Positions 18,958 through 27,274 of a stretch of 42,170 nucleotides of DNA are shown here, in pieces. The notes beneath the pieces are model-generated. The model made no database searches, had not been told where the DNA came from, and worked only from the letters and a program-made list of their open reading frames with translations. Every line of letters begins with the position of its first letter. The first letter of the stretch is position 1. The stretch lies in assembly GCF_010672455.1 (NCBI RefSeq), contig NZ_JAAHGO010000077.1:1-42170 (forward strand), read 5' to 3'. A program made the position numbers and the translations under genes. This DNA comes from Okeania sp. SIO2C9. Lineage in GTDB: Bacteria; Cyanobacteriota; Cyanobacteriia; Cyanobacteriales; Microcoleaceae.

Positions 18958-19682
18958 AAGCTCTTATAATTCTTTTCCCATGTATTTATAGTTAAGATTT
19001 CTCGATTGAACCTATATCCTACATTCCTAACTGTCTGAATTAGACTAGGTTGGCGAGGGTCAATTTCGATTTTTTTTCGCAGAGATAGTACATGGGTATC
19101 TATGGTACGAGGATTATCTATAGAGTCTGGCCATGCTCTGTGTAGTAATTGTGAGCGAGTTAGGGGTATTCCCCCTGATTGAGCTAAGACATAAAGGAGA
19201 CTAAATTCTTGTGGAGTTAAATCAATTAAACTGCCGTTCAATTTAACTCTACGATGTACTAAATCAATAATCAAATCACCATAATCTAGACTGATAGGTG
19301 GGCTAGAACTAATACTCCTCTGGCGACGTAGTAGTGCTTCTACTCTGGCCATAAATTCTTGCATACCAAAAGGTTTGGTGAGATAGTCATCTGCTCCAGA
19401 TTTTAATCCTGCAACAATATCTGCTTCAGTTGTTTGCGAGGATAGCATAAAAATTAAGGACTGTTGATGTTGCTGAACCCACTGACAAAATTCTAGACTA
19501 TTTTCATCAGTTAGGTCAGCTTCCATAATCACTAGATTTGGGCAATGACTATGTATTAATTTCTTGGCATGATGAATATTGGCTGACTGATGTACCAAGT
19601 GGTTTGTTTGCTGCAAATGCCAACCAAGCAGCGATCGCAAACGCGGATTTCCTTCTACAATTAGAATACAAGCAGCTCCCAC
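18897..19682 (-). CDS. OmpR/PhoB-family response regulator with atypical receiver
   Basis: 261 residues from GTG at 19682. The receiver domain (about 5-120) is degenerate: the acidic pocket reads VEGNP instead of VEDDP, and the phospho-acceptor position is Glu54 (PNLVIMEADLTD) instead of Asp. The Thr/Ser (MLSSQ) and Lys (LTKPF) positions are kept. The winged-helix domain (about 130-232) is complete: DLTPQEFSLLYVLAQSGG, RTIDTHVLSLRKKIE and TVRNVGYRF. Cyanobacterial regulators such as NblR also work with altered receivers; a specific name is not justified. The last 20 residues, from FDTLTVKS to the stop, are encoded by the right end of an IS200/IS605-type remnant, so the native C-terminus has been replaced or extended. 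Confidence 0.85.
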   Translation of the reverse strand: MGAACILIVEGNPRLRSLLGWHLQQTNHLVHQSANIHHAKKLIHSHCPNLVIMEADLTDENSLEFCQWVQQHQQSLIFMLSSQTTEADIVAGLKSGADDYLTKPFGMQEFMARVEALLRRQRSISSSPPISLDYGDLIIDLVHRRVKLNGSLIDLTPQEFSLLYVLAQSGGIPLTRSQLLHRAWPDSIDNPRTIDTHVLSLRKKIEIDPRQPSLIQTVRNVGYRFNREILTINTWEKNYKSFDTLTVKSKIVTGDSCFADS

Positions 19683-19766
19683 TTAATTCCTACTGGCTTT
19701 CCCTAAAATTAGCTACTACTAATTTAGCATAAAGTCTAGTAAGAGTTTTGTAACATAGATAACTTT

Positions 19767-19946
19767 CAACAATTAATTATTAATTATTAATTAATAATTA
19801 CCTCTCCTTGAAAAGAAGAGGATTGACTAAAAAGAAAAAATTTTCTTCTCTTGGTCGATTGGATATGGCGAGGTCTCGGAGCCATATCCAATCGACCGCT
19901 TTTTTCTCCTTTAAAGGAGAGGATTTTTACCTTAATTATTCGGTAA
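19767..19946 (-). repeat. Modular family A element, copy 3
   Basis: Blocks attacctctccttgaaaag, aggattgact, then a long perfect inverted repeat GGTCGATTGGATATGGC .. GCCATATCCAATCGACC centred near 19875, then CTCCTTTAAAGGAG and attattcggtaa. The core palindrome is longer here than in other copies. Confidence 0.75.
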
Positions 19947-20504
19947 CGAGTGGAGTAGGGGGAAAGAATTGATAATTTCTGTGCGATAGTTGATTTTATT
20001 TTTGATTATTGCAGATGTCTAATGGTAAATTAATTATTGGCCTTACTATCTAGCGTCTATCACCTGTATTCCAGACAAAATTTTCTCTAATTCTTTATAT
20101 TTTGCACAACTAAAATTAAAGTGGTTAGTGTATTCAACATTTTAATATATCACATATTTTATTTTTTTTCCAACTCAATATTTTTGAATTTATTTTGAAA
20201 ATTAGCGGAAAGTACAATAAATCTATTGTAGAAATAAGATGGACTGGTAATCAATAGATTTATAAGTCTACTAAAGAGTTGAGAGGATTGAGGAAATTGT
20301 TTTAAAATTAAAAGTAGCAAAAAGATATAGTCAAAAAAATGTTCAGCTATAAGTGTTCCTGTAATGTGTAATACCAACTTTATAGTTAATTAACACTAAT
20401 CTAAAAAAAAACACTCTTTAGTTGCACCAAAAATAAAATTACATTAACCTAAAGACTAGGTTTTAACTGAAAATATAACCATTAATTCTGAGAATAAAAA
20501 GGTC
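19947..20504. other. AT-rich intergenic, no gene seen
   Basis: About 560 bases. A 72-codon minus-strand opening at 20159-20377 has only low-complexity hydrophobic content and is not called. The last 150 bases should hold the promoter of the gene starting at 20505. Confidence 0.4.
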
Positions 20505-20759
20505 ATGTTAACCGACGCTCTAACAATTCGCCACTATCAAAAACTCACTGACGCCCTCGTCGAAATGTGGAACCGTGGTTACCGCTATGAGGAGATGCGT
20601 ATATATTTAGATGGCTACCTAGCATCTTTGAGAATATCAAAAGCGATCGAACCATTTTTAATCAATAGATTGGAGGAAGAAACAACTCGCTACATATACG
20701 ACCCTTCAAATTTTGAAATGCCAGCATTACAAACTGAAACTGAAATAGATTATTACTAA
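20505..20759 (+). CDS. Small conserved cyanobacterial protein (DUF6761-like)
   Basis: 84 residues with no signal peptide or TM segment. The sequence is helical and well conserved-looking: TIRHYQKLTDALVEMWNRGY, RYEEMRIYLDGYLASLR, IEPFLINRLEEETTRYIYDP. From memory it matches a short protein family restricted to cyanobacteria (DUF6761); the function is unknown to me. An obvious intrinsic terminator follows 22 bp after the stop, so it forms its own transcript. Confidence 0.75.
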   Translation: MLTDALTIRHYQKLTDALVEMWNRGYRYEEMRIYLDGYLASLRISKAIEPFLINRLEEETTRYIYDPSNFEMPALQTETEIDYY

Positions 20760-20781
20760 ATTACAGCAGTTGGAATCTAAA

Positions 20782-20820
20782 AATGAAGGGTATTGAATAA
20801 CGCCCTTCATTCTTTTTTTT
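20782..20820 (+). terminator. Intrinsic terminator
   Basis: Stem AATGAAGGG ... CCCTTCATT with a loop of about 12 bases, followed by CTTTTTTTT. Located just after the DUF6761-like gene. Read from the other strand it also lies after grxD, but without an equally good T run. Confidence 0.9.
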
Positions 20821-20850
20821 AATAGTTTTAGAGTGACAAATGCAGAGTCT

Positions 20851-21186
20851 CTAAGAGGCTAAAGCAACTGCTACCTTTTGCTCTAGTTCTTCTTTATTGT
20901 TATTGAACATATCAATTATCACATCAGAGCCACCGATAAATTCGCCACTAATGTAAACCTGGGGAATTGTTGGCCAGTGAGAATATTCCTTAATTCCTTG
21001 ACGAATTTCTGGATCTTCTAACACATCAAAAGTTTCATAGGTAGCTCCTAAAATGTTCAATACTTGTACAACATTATTAGAGAAACCACACTGAGGCATC
21101 AATTTATTACCCTTCATAAAAACCATAATTTTATTCTGAGTAACTAAGTTATCAATTTTTGCTTTCAATTCTGGAGTTAGAGTCAT
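20851..21186 (-). CDS. grxD: Monothiol glutaredoxin, Grx4/GrxD family
   Basis: 111 residues, the usual single-domain length. The active site is CGFS (C33-S36) within KGNKLMPQCGFSNN. The glutathione-binding motifs WPTIPQVY (TVP-type loop) and GGSDVI are present. CGFS glutaredoxins bind a labile [2Fe-2S] cluster bridged by two glutathiones and pass it on; they act with BolA proteins in iron sensing and Fe-S delivery. That fits the bolA gene 220 bp upstream on the same strand. Cytoplasmic. Confidence 0.95.
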   Translation of the reverse strand: MTLTPELKAKIDNLVTQNKIMVFMKGNKLMPQCGFSNNVVQVLNILGATYETFDVLEDPEIRQGIKEYSHWPTIPQVYISGEFIGGSDVIIDMFNNNKEELEQKVAVALAS

Positions 21187-21406
21187 AGCTATTTCCTCAA
21201 ATAGATAGATGATAGATGGTCATCAAAGCATTCAGCATTTAGCTAATAACAACTTATGGCTGATATCCTTAACTAAATAGCCGAGTGCTGTTTGATTTAT
21301 AGATACTATTAATTTGCCTGATATATTGGGGCAAATTATCAGAGTTAATCAATTATGGCTAATATAACCAAATAATCCTGTCTGCCTTGTAACTCAAAAG
21401 CAAAAA

Positions 21407-21664
21407 TTAAGAAGTTTGTCCTGCAGCTTCCCACTCTTGAGGAGTATAAGTTTTTAGAGCCAAAGCATGGATAGCTTCAGAAGCCATAGGTTCTTGTACA
21501 GCAGCATAAACCATTTGATGTTGTTTAACTCGAGTTTTTCCTTCAAACTGAGACGAAACAACAGTAGCTTGTAAGTGGTCGCCACCTCCGGTTAAATCTT
21601 GGACTTGTACTTGAGCATCTGGCAATTCAGCTTTAATCATTAATTCAACTTCTTCTAGATTCAT
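21407..21664 (-). CDS. BolA-family protein
   Basis: 85 residues. The whole protein is one BolA domain: [19 protein letters not shown], the [12 protein letters not shown] segment and the conserved [14 protein letters not shown] helix with [16 protein letters not shown]. It has the His residues expected for forming a [2Fe-2S] heterodimer with a CGFS glutaredoxin. Its position just upstream of grxD, same strand with a 220-bp gap, supports a working pair. The gap is large for an operon but free of other genes. Confidence 0.93.
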   Translation of the reverse strand: MNLEEVELMIKAELPDAQVQVQDLTGGGDHLQATVVSSQFEGKTRVKQHQMVYAAVQEPMASEAIHALALKTYTPQEWEAAGQTS

Positions 21665-21864
21665 TATTCTTCACCTGTAAAGTTACTGTTATTCTACATA
21701 ATTAAAATTAACTATTCGAGAGGGTTTGGGGGAGCGATAAGTCCCGCTCCATAATCTACGATTTAGAGTCGGGATACATAGACTTCCCCAAGCTGGTTTG
21801 ATCCGGTCAACCCCGGTAAAATCAGCAATTACCGGACTTATTTTTTTGTGGTAGAATTGCTTGT

Positions 21865-22449
21865 ATGTTGATTTTGAACTACACTTATCGAATTTATCCT
21901 GATGAAAAACAAGTCGAGTTATTGAATGAATGGCTCGAAACTTGTCGAGTGGCATACAATTATGCACTTCGGGAACTCAAGGATTGGATTGCTTCTAGAA
22001 ACTGTCCAATAGATAGGTGTAGCTTGGATTCAGAATACATCATGAGTGCTGATTATCCCTTTCCTGGATATCAGCAGCAGCAAAACAAGCTTCCTCAAGC
22101 CAAAAAAGAGTTTCCTAGACTCAAGGTAGAAAAGCAACACAATCATATTGGATTCAAACGTAAGGACCACAAAGGCACATCTCAAACCTGTCCAAATTGT
22201 CGGATTGAGGTAAGAAAAGAACTTTCTGAGAGATGGCATAGCTGTCCAGAATGCAAATATGAGGTAGATAGAGACGTAGCTTCGGCCCAAGAAATCTGCA
22301 ACCGAGGCTATGAAATGCTTAGTACCCAGGGTCTCTGGGGGAAAGAAATTGGCTGTCAAGTCGGGCTGTCGGGGGCTTTTTACCTAGATAAGTGGCGTAG
22401 GGCAGCAATGTCTAACAGCGATGTTGGAAGCCCGCGCTGTACCTCTTAG
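21865..22449 (+). pseudogene. tnpB with in-frame internal deletion
   Basis: 194 codons remain of a gene that is normally about 400. The N-terminal helix-turn-helix region is kept (LNYTYRIYPDEKQVELLNEW ... VAYNYALREL), up to KKEFPRLK. It then joins directly to the C-terminal zinc ribbon: SQTCPNCRIEVRKE ... WHSCPECKYEVDRD. The third RuvC aspartate (VDRDVASAQ) survives, but the segments with the first Asp (GIDxG-type) and the Glu are missing, so it cannot cut DNA. The frame is open across the junction. The tail after about residue 150 is translated omega-RNA-region sequence. Confidence 0.8.
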
Positions 22450-22466
22450 AGGTCAGCGCCGGGAAT
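22330..22466 (+). ncRNA. Possible omega RNA (reRNA) scaffold of the tnpB element
   Basis: In TnpB systems the guide RNA covers the end of tnpB through the element's right end, with the guide lying just outside. This stretch has clear structure (gggctgtcgggggc, then the right-end hairpin GCGCTG ... CAGCGC), and the sequence just beyond it would be the guide (cgagactgggatgag...). This is inferred from position and structure only. Confidence 0.4.
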
Positions 22467-23144
22467 GTCACGAGACTGGGATGAGTTAGGAGGTTGGTCC
22501 TCTCCAGAGGATCTAGGATAGGGAATATCAACAAATCCTAATTCTAGTAATTGTTGGTAGGCTTTTTTTCCTAGATCCCGAGTAGGTTGCTGAGAACTGA
22601 TAATTTGAACAAGTAATGGTACTGCTAATTCAGGTTGGTTTTGCGCCCGGTGGACTAAAGCTAATTGATAAGTGGCCTGGTCTCTCATTTGAGCAGTGTC
22701 CAATGCTTTGGTACGTTGGTCATCTGCCAGACGATTATCAATACCAGAAAAACTAGCAGCTAATTGACTATAGAAATTAGAAAGTTGATTAAATATTTGA
22801 CGAGCTTCTTGAAGTTTCTGACTAGCTAAATCATAATTCTCTGAGGCAATGGCATTGTCAGCTTCACTCATTAAACGTTGTCCTCCCTGAAGACTGAGAA
22901 GACTATTTTGTTCATTTAAAGGACGAACATTTTCGGGTTGTGTGGGTTGTATTGGAACTGGAGAAGAAGGAAGGTTTTCTGGGTCTGTGGAGTTTTCTGG
23001 TGGAACTTGAATCAGAATTTCTTGCTCTGCGGAATTTTCAGATTGAGCATTAAGTGGTTGTTGTAAAAGAATGAAAGCTGCCGTAATTGAGAGAGTAAAG
23101 CCGAATTTGGAGCGAATTAAAGGAATAGGTTGAGTAAATATCAT
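22446..23144 (-). CDS. Exported TPR-like protein of unknown function
   Basis: 232 residues. An N-terminal signal or membrane anchor (FGFTLSITAAFILLQQPLNAQS) suggests export. A Pro/Gln/Asn-rich linker follows, then an alpha-helical part (about 80-205) with TPR character: LMSEADNAIASENYDLASQK, YQLALVHRAQNQPELAVPLL and KKAYQQLLELGF. I do not recognise a named family. The last seven residues (DIPGADL) and the stop are encoded within the right-end hairpin of the tnpB element on the other strand, and the two coding ends overlap by four bases. The original C-terminus is therefore probably altered. Confidence 0.7.
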   Translation of the reverse strand: MIFTQPIPLIRSKFGFTLSITAAFILLQQPLNAQSENSAEQEILIQVPPENSTDPENLPSSPVPIQPTQPENVRPLNEQNSLLSLQGGQRLMSEADNAIASENYDLASQKLQEARQIFNQLSNFYSQLAASFSGIDNRLADDQRTKALDTAQMRDQATYQLALVHRAQNQPELAVPLLVQIISSQQPTRDLGKKAYQQLLELGFVDIPYPRSSGEDQPPNSSQSRDIPGADL

Positions 23145-24096
23145 AATTATTTAGTGGGTTTGTATAAATAAAAAACTATCATAAATGTTGAAAGAGGACT
23201 CCCGTTATAATCGCGATATTTAACGGTGAAAGTGTCAATTTTTAGATATAATATAATTTTTTCAAAAAAAAAGCGCTGTGCGCAGCTCATCTGGCAATAG
23301 GCAACAGCGGTCAGACCCCGCGACGACGCCATTTCGCTTGCGGAATGCTGACTCCTGTGAGGCAACAGGGGGAATAAAAAGCCGTTTGCGCAAGCATTCC
23401 GTAGGTATCATATAAGAGTTTAGCTATTGGACACCTCCTGTAATTTGTAAATAGGGCTTGCTGATTAAATCTAAAAACATTGATAGATAAAGGTTTTAGC
23501 TGTTTTAGGTTGAAAAAAGTGCCTGGTTTTCAGCTCTTTATTCTCAAAAAGGAGCGTATTTTAGGCGCATAGTTGAGCGGAAAAATTATTCTTACAATTC
23601 TTGCTTCTACCTCCTCGCTCATCCCCATTTCTCCTGTCTTCCCCTCCTGGGAGGGGGAGGGGCGAGGGGTGGGTTGTCTCCTGCTTCCTGTCTCCTACCC
23701 CTACTAAAAGACTAGTGAAGCGCAAACCCTAAATATGCCAGCGCATATTGCTATATATGGTTTTGAAGAGGGTTGTAGGTTTTAGGTTTTAGGTTAATTT
23801 TTCAAAATAGAGAATTAAAAAGTGTTTCGGTCTGGAAATGCTGTTTGCGGAGCATTCCGGAACGGAAAATGCTGATAGTTAGTTAAACTCTAATCAATTG
23901 TGGACACTGTAGGTAACGATAATATATTGTTATCTTTTCCTTTATGGATTTAATACCTCAAGGTCTACATGGTGTCTACAAGTTTTTTGGGTTGTATCCA
24001 CTTTTCCCTTCTTCCCTCTTCCTTCTTCCTTCTTCTTTCTTCCTTCTTCCCTCTTCCTTCTTCCTTCTTCCCTCTTCCCTCTTCCTTCTTCCTTCT
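23145..24096. repeat. Large gene-free spacer with IS-end and repeat debris
   Basis: It holds an IS200/IS605-type right end at about 23188-23238 (GACTCCCGTTATAATCGCG, TATTTAACGG, TGAAAGTGTCAA), close to the copies at 18659 and 18914. It also holds a GC-rich 'gcggtcagaccccgcg' block near 23305, an unidentified stretch near 23450-23580 (gggcttgctgattaaatcta...ggcgcatagt) that looks like the end of a lost IS, and a polypyrimidine run (cttcttc)n at 24000-24095. Confidence 0.6.
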
Positions 24097-24774
24097 TCAA
24101 AAGAATGGTGGTAGTTGCCATAATTGGGGTTGAAATTCTGTTAAGGAATTAAGAATTTGATGGGCGGAATAAAATAAGGTTTTATCCATGTCAGGATCGG
24201 GTACAACTACTACGGACATTCCTGCTGTTAAGGCAGCTTCCATTCCTGCTAAAGAGTCTTCAAATACTAAACAATTTTTGGGAGAAGCACCTAATTTTTC
24301 GGCAGCTATTAAGAAAATATCTGGTGCTGGTTTTCCATGTTTAAGATTAGGGTCATCTCCTACAACAATATAATTAAATAATTGGAACCATTCTTGATGA
24401 TTTTTTGTTTTTAAATTAAATGGTTCCTTGGAAGAACTGGTAGCTACAGCTTGAGGTATTTTATTTTGATATAAATGTTGGGTAAGATGAACTGCACCTG
24501 GCATTGGTTTTGCTTTAGGAAAGCGTTGATATGTGAGGGTATTTCTTTGTTGAAGATAATCTTCGGGAGTGACGGGTAGTTCTAATAATTCTACAATTGC
24601 TTTGGCAGAATCAATTGATTTTCTACCAGTAATTTTGCACTTAGTTTGTTTGTCGAAAATTTTGCCATAACGACTGGTAACTTCTGAATTTACCTGAGCA
24701 TGAATTGATTCTGTATCTAGAAGTAAACCGTCTAAGTCATAAATAACATTAGTGATTTTTGGGAAATTATTCAT
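24097..24774 (-). CDS. HAD-superfamily phosphatase, GS1/HDHD1-like
   Basis: 225 residues. Motif I is YDLDGLLLDTE with nucleophile D13 and acid D15. Motif II is ATSS (about 112-115), the Lys of motif III is in KHGKPAPDIF, and motif IV is VFEDSLAGMEAA. An alpha-helical C1 cap lies between motifs I and II, as in beta-phosphoglucomutase and GS1-type enzymes. The likely role is dephosphorylating a small phosphorylated metabolite, or a phosphosugar mutase-like reaction; substrate unknown. It is not phosphonatase (PhnX), which needs a Schiff-base lysine in the cap that I cannot place here. Its position 2 kb from the phosphonate genes is probably coincidental. Confidence 0.85.
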   Translation of the reverse strand: MNNFPKITNVIYDLDGLLLDTESIHAQVNSEVTSRYGKIFDKQTKCKITGRKSIDSAKAIVELLELPVTPEDYLQQRNTLTYQRFPKAKPMPGAVHLTQHLYQNKIPQAVATSSSKEPFNLKTKNHQEWFQLFNYIVVGDDPNLKHGKPAPDIFLIAAEKLGASPKNCLVFEDSLAGMEAALTAGMSVVVVPDPDMDKTLFYSAHQILNSLTEFQPQLWQLPPFF

Positions 24775-24851
24775 CGTTTTTTGATAATTATAATTAATTA
24801 GTTATACTGTTTTTATGAATTTTTACTATAAATACTTAGGGTATTTTGAGT

Positions 24852-25035
24852 ATTCAATAATTTAGAATTTAGAATTAAGAATTTAGAATTACCTCTTCTT
24901 TTCAAGGAGAGGATTGGGTTAAAAGGAATTTTTTTCTTCACAGGAGTCGATTGGATATGGCGAGGTCTCCTCGCCATCCCTCGACCGCTTTTTCCTCGAT
25001 GAATGGAGAGGCTTTATACCTTAATTTTTCGGTAA
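24852..25035 (-). repeat. Modular family A element, copy 4
   Basis: The blocks are the same as in 17655-17844, with GTCGATTGGATATGGCGAGG, TCTCCTCGCC and cctcgaccgcttttt, ending at tttttcggtaa. Confidence 0.75.
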
Positions 25036-25970
25036 GTAGTCAGTAGCCAGGAGAAGTAAAATCTATCTTTATAGTTAAATAGATATTAAAATAATTTATA
25101 CTAAATTTATATGAAGTTGTACATAATAGTATCTTAAATCAAATTTTTTATAGATAAAAACACAGTGCTGTTTCATTCTAAACTGTGCAATTTTCTGTAT
25201 TGAGGAAACCACGTTATTTCAAGCTTGAATAAATTTATCTTTCGCTGTCTGAAAATCAATAAATTTATTACCAAAATCTAGAGTGAAATGACACTGATAA
25301 AAACAGACAAGTTAATAAATTTCATAACTCTGTACAGCCTCACATGAAATTTATATTATACCATTTCTCAAAAACTTTTATACATTTTATTTAGTAGGGG
25401 AGTAGGGGAGAAGTAAACATAATAATAATTAACATTAAATTTACTAAAATCAACAAAAAATTTATTATATATAAGTTAATTACTTAATAACTGAAGTTTC
25501 ACCTAAATATAGCATTACTTTTAGGAATTAGTATTAGATATTCAAACAAAAAATCAAGTAAAAAAAATAATCAAAGATTTTTCAGTAGAAGAATAATTGT
25601 GGATATTAATTTTCTATAAGGTAGTGGTTGATTATAATTGTATAGCTAGTGGGAGCATCTTGCTCCCATTTCAGGTTTTGTTTTTCTCCACCTATACCTA
25701 CCATTACAGTGTATTTCATATTAGTGAGGTAAACCAGTCGCGGGCAAGATGCCCGCAGTACAAACGCTTTACCATTCTTATGTGTACCTCATTTACCTTC
25801 AATCTGCTGTAAAGCTGTAGAAATACCAAAGCTAAATATAGCGATCGGGAATGATTTATATGAGAATTCTATTGCTTTAATATTTCCCATTCCCTTTTCC
25901 TTTTTCCCTAAAAACCTAATATATTTCACAACTAAAATAAAATTGCTATAGAAATCAAATCTAATAATAT

Positions 25971-26086
25971 CAGGACTTACGCAGAGACTCTACATATTAG
26001 AGAGGGCGAATACCATTTGCGTTCCGCAAAGCTCCGAATCGCGCCCCTACAAATGGTGCTTGAAAAGTTAATTTGCGTAAGTCCTG
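25971..26086 (+). repeat. MITE-like family C, copy 3
   Basis: 116 bp with perfect 13-bp terminal inverted repeats CAGGACTTACGCA and TGCGTAAGTCCTG. A 'gagactctacatattagaga' block and 'gggcgaatacca' are shared with copy 2, which is inverted. An extra block (gcgttccgcaaagctccgaa) is present only here, suggesting a further insertion. Confidence 0.85.
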
Positions 26087-26221
26087 AATATTTGAATTTT
26101 CTTATTATTAAAAGTGGTTGATTGAGAGTAATTTAGTCATAATTAATTGTGTTGATGAATTTATTTTTAACAATTAATCTAGGAAAATATAGCCGAAAAA
26201 CTATCATTTACTTTCTCCGAC

Positions 26222-26425
26222 TTACCGAAAGATTGTGGTTTAAAGCCTCCCCTTTTAAGGGGATAATAAGCGGTCGTTTGCGGAGCAGTCCGTTAGGATG
26301 GGATGGCGAGGTCTCCTCGCTATATCCAATCGACCAAGAGAAGAAAAAATTTCCTTTGAGTCAATCCTCTTCTTTTCAAGGAGATGTAATTATTCATTAT
26401 TCATTATTCATTATTAATTGTTGAA
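26222..26425 (+). repeat. Modular family A element, copy 5
   Basis: Runs from ttaccgaaagattgtgg through CCCCTTTTAAGGGG, aagcggtcgtttgcggagca, gtccgttaggatgggatggc, gaggtctcctcgc, tccaatcgacc and caatcctcttcttttcaagg to heptamer runs and ttgttgaa. Confidence 0.8.
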
Positions 26426-26710
26426 TGCCTGTTAATAAATTTAGTTATTGAGTTATATCAAGGGTAAATTTCCTCTTTTAAATTAACAGAAAAATTTATT
26501 ATAGCCCTACGCAAATAGGGCGCGGACATTCCTCTATTCCTTGTTCCCTTGCAACTAAAATTTATTGTCAAATACCAAAAGACGTAGGGCTATAGTTATT
26601 AATTGTCAATATAGAAATTTCCCAGAAGTGTAAGGTACAAAATTCGTAATTTTTAGGGAGTAGGGAGTAGAAAAGAAGAAAAAAACTGTACCTCAGTAAC
26701 TTGAGAAACA

Positions 26711-27274
26711 CTATATTGCTAAATTATCTATAGTTTGATAAATTATCTGAGTAAAGTGTTTTAAATCTGGAGTTTTAAAACCAACAACTTTAGCTTGGTC
26801 ATCCCAAATTCTTAGTTTTACTGCATCTTTTGCATAGGGTTGATGAATAAATTGAGCAGCAGCATCAGAAGAAAATACTCCTCCTTGTAATTCTAAACTT
26901 TGTTTAGAAGCTGGTGATAAAGTTGAAAAATAGTTAGGTTTTGTTGCACAAAGATAACGTTTGGCTTCAACATGAAGGCGAATTGGTTCTGTTACAGCTT
27001 CTCCAAATAAATGTTTTAAATATTTGATACTACGATATTCGTGATGGTCGTTAATACCTTTGTTTGCAGCATCTTCTCCTAAGTCGTGAATTAGATGTCC
27101 TAAGTCGTGAAATAAGCAAGCCACAATTAGTTCATTATTGGCTTTTTCTGTTTCTGCTAAAGTAGCACATTGGAGAGCGTGTTCTAGTTGACTAATAGAT
27201 TCTTGATTATATTGAATATGACCTTTTGAGGAAAGAATTTGAATGATTGTTTTTATATCGGGTTTCATTTTCAT
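26711..27274 (-). CDS. PhnZ-like HD-domain mixed-valence di-iron oxygenase (phosphonate-associated)
   Basis: 187 residues, typical for the phosphonate-operon HDIG family. Compared with PhnZ as I recall it, every metal and substrate residue has a counterpart with a constant offset: Y22, E25, H32, H56-D57, H60, H78, H101, K105 and D158. PhnZ oxidatively cleaves (R)-1-hydroxy-2-aminoethylphosphonate to glycine and phosphate, after PhnY hydroxylates 2-aminoethylphosphonate. No phnY is in the window, so the substrate may differ or PhnY lies elsewhere. The gene is 635 bp downstream of phnM on the same strand, beside a full C-P lyase set, which supports a phosphonate role. Confidence 0.82.
   Translation of the reverse strand: MKMKPDIKTIIQILSSKGHIQYNQESISQLEHALQCATLAETEKANNELIVACLFHDLGHLIHDLGEDAANKGINDHHEYRSIKYLKHLFGEAVTEPIRLHVEAKRYLCATKPNYFSTLSPASKQSLELQGGVFSSDAAAQFIHQPYAKDAVKLRIWDDQAKVVGFKTPDLKHFTQIIYQTIDNLAI

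Larger units (their letters stand above)
21710..22466 (+). mobile_element. tnpB-only IS200/IS605-family (IS1341-type) element, internally deleted
   Basis: The left part (about 21710-21860) carries several short stems (gggagcgataagtcccgctcc, ttgatccggtcaacc, accccggt). Then comes the tnpB remnant. The right end is the strong hairpin GCGCTGTACCTCT-TAGAGGTCAGCGC (22435-22460), followed by GGGAATGTCA at about 22466. There is no tnpA. The exact left boundary is not certain. Confidence 0.65.
24775..26710. repeat. 1.9-kb gene-free region of repeats
   Basis: Contains family A copies (24852-25035 and 26222-26425), family C copy 3 (25971-26086), a fragment of the 'accatttctcaaaaacttt' element near 25360, two small hairpins GGGAGCATCTTGCTCCC (about 25650) and GCGGGCAAGATGCCCGC (about 25739), and a family E-like half near 26633-26697 (ggtacaaaatt ... 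actgtacctca). The 71-codon plus-strand opening at 25597-25812 is built on the hairpins and is not called. Confidence 0.65.

Noticed and set aside
20159-20377. 72-codon minus-strand gene
   Set aside because: Low-complexity AT-rich translation, no start context or family resemblance.
24097-24774. Phosphonoacetaldehyde hydrolase (phnX)
   Set aside because: HAD fold fits but the cap lacks a placeable Schiff-base lysine, and motifs match GS1/HDHD1-type phosphatases better.
25597-25812. 71-codon plus-strand gene
   Set aside because: Covers two GGGAGCATCTTGCTCCC-type hairpins; no sensible protein features.
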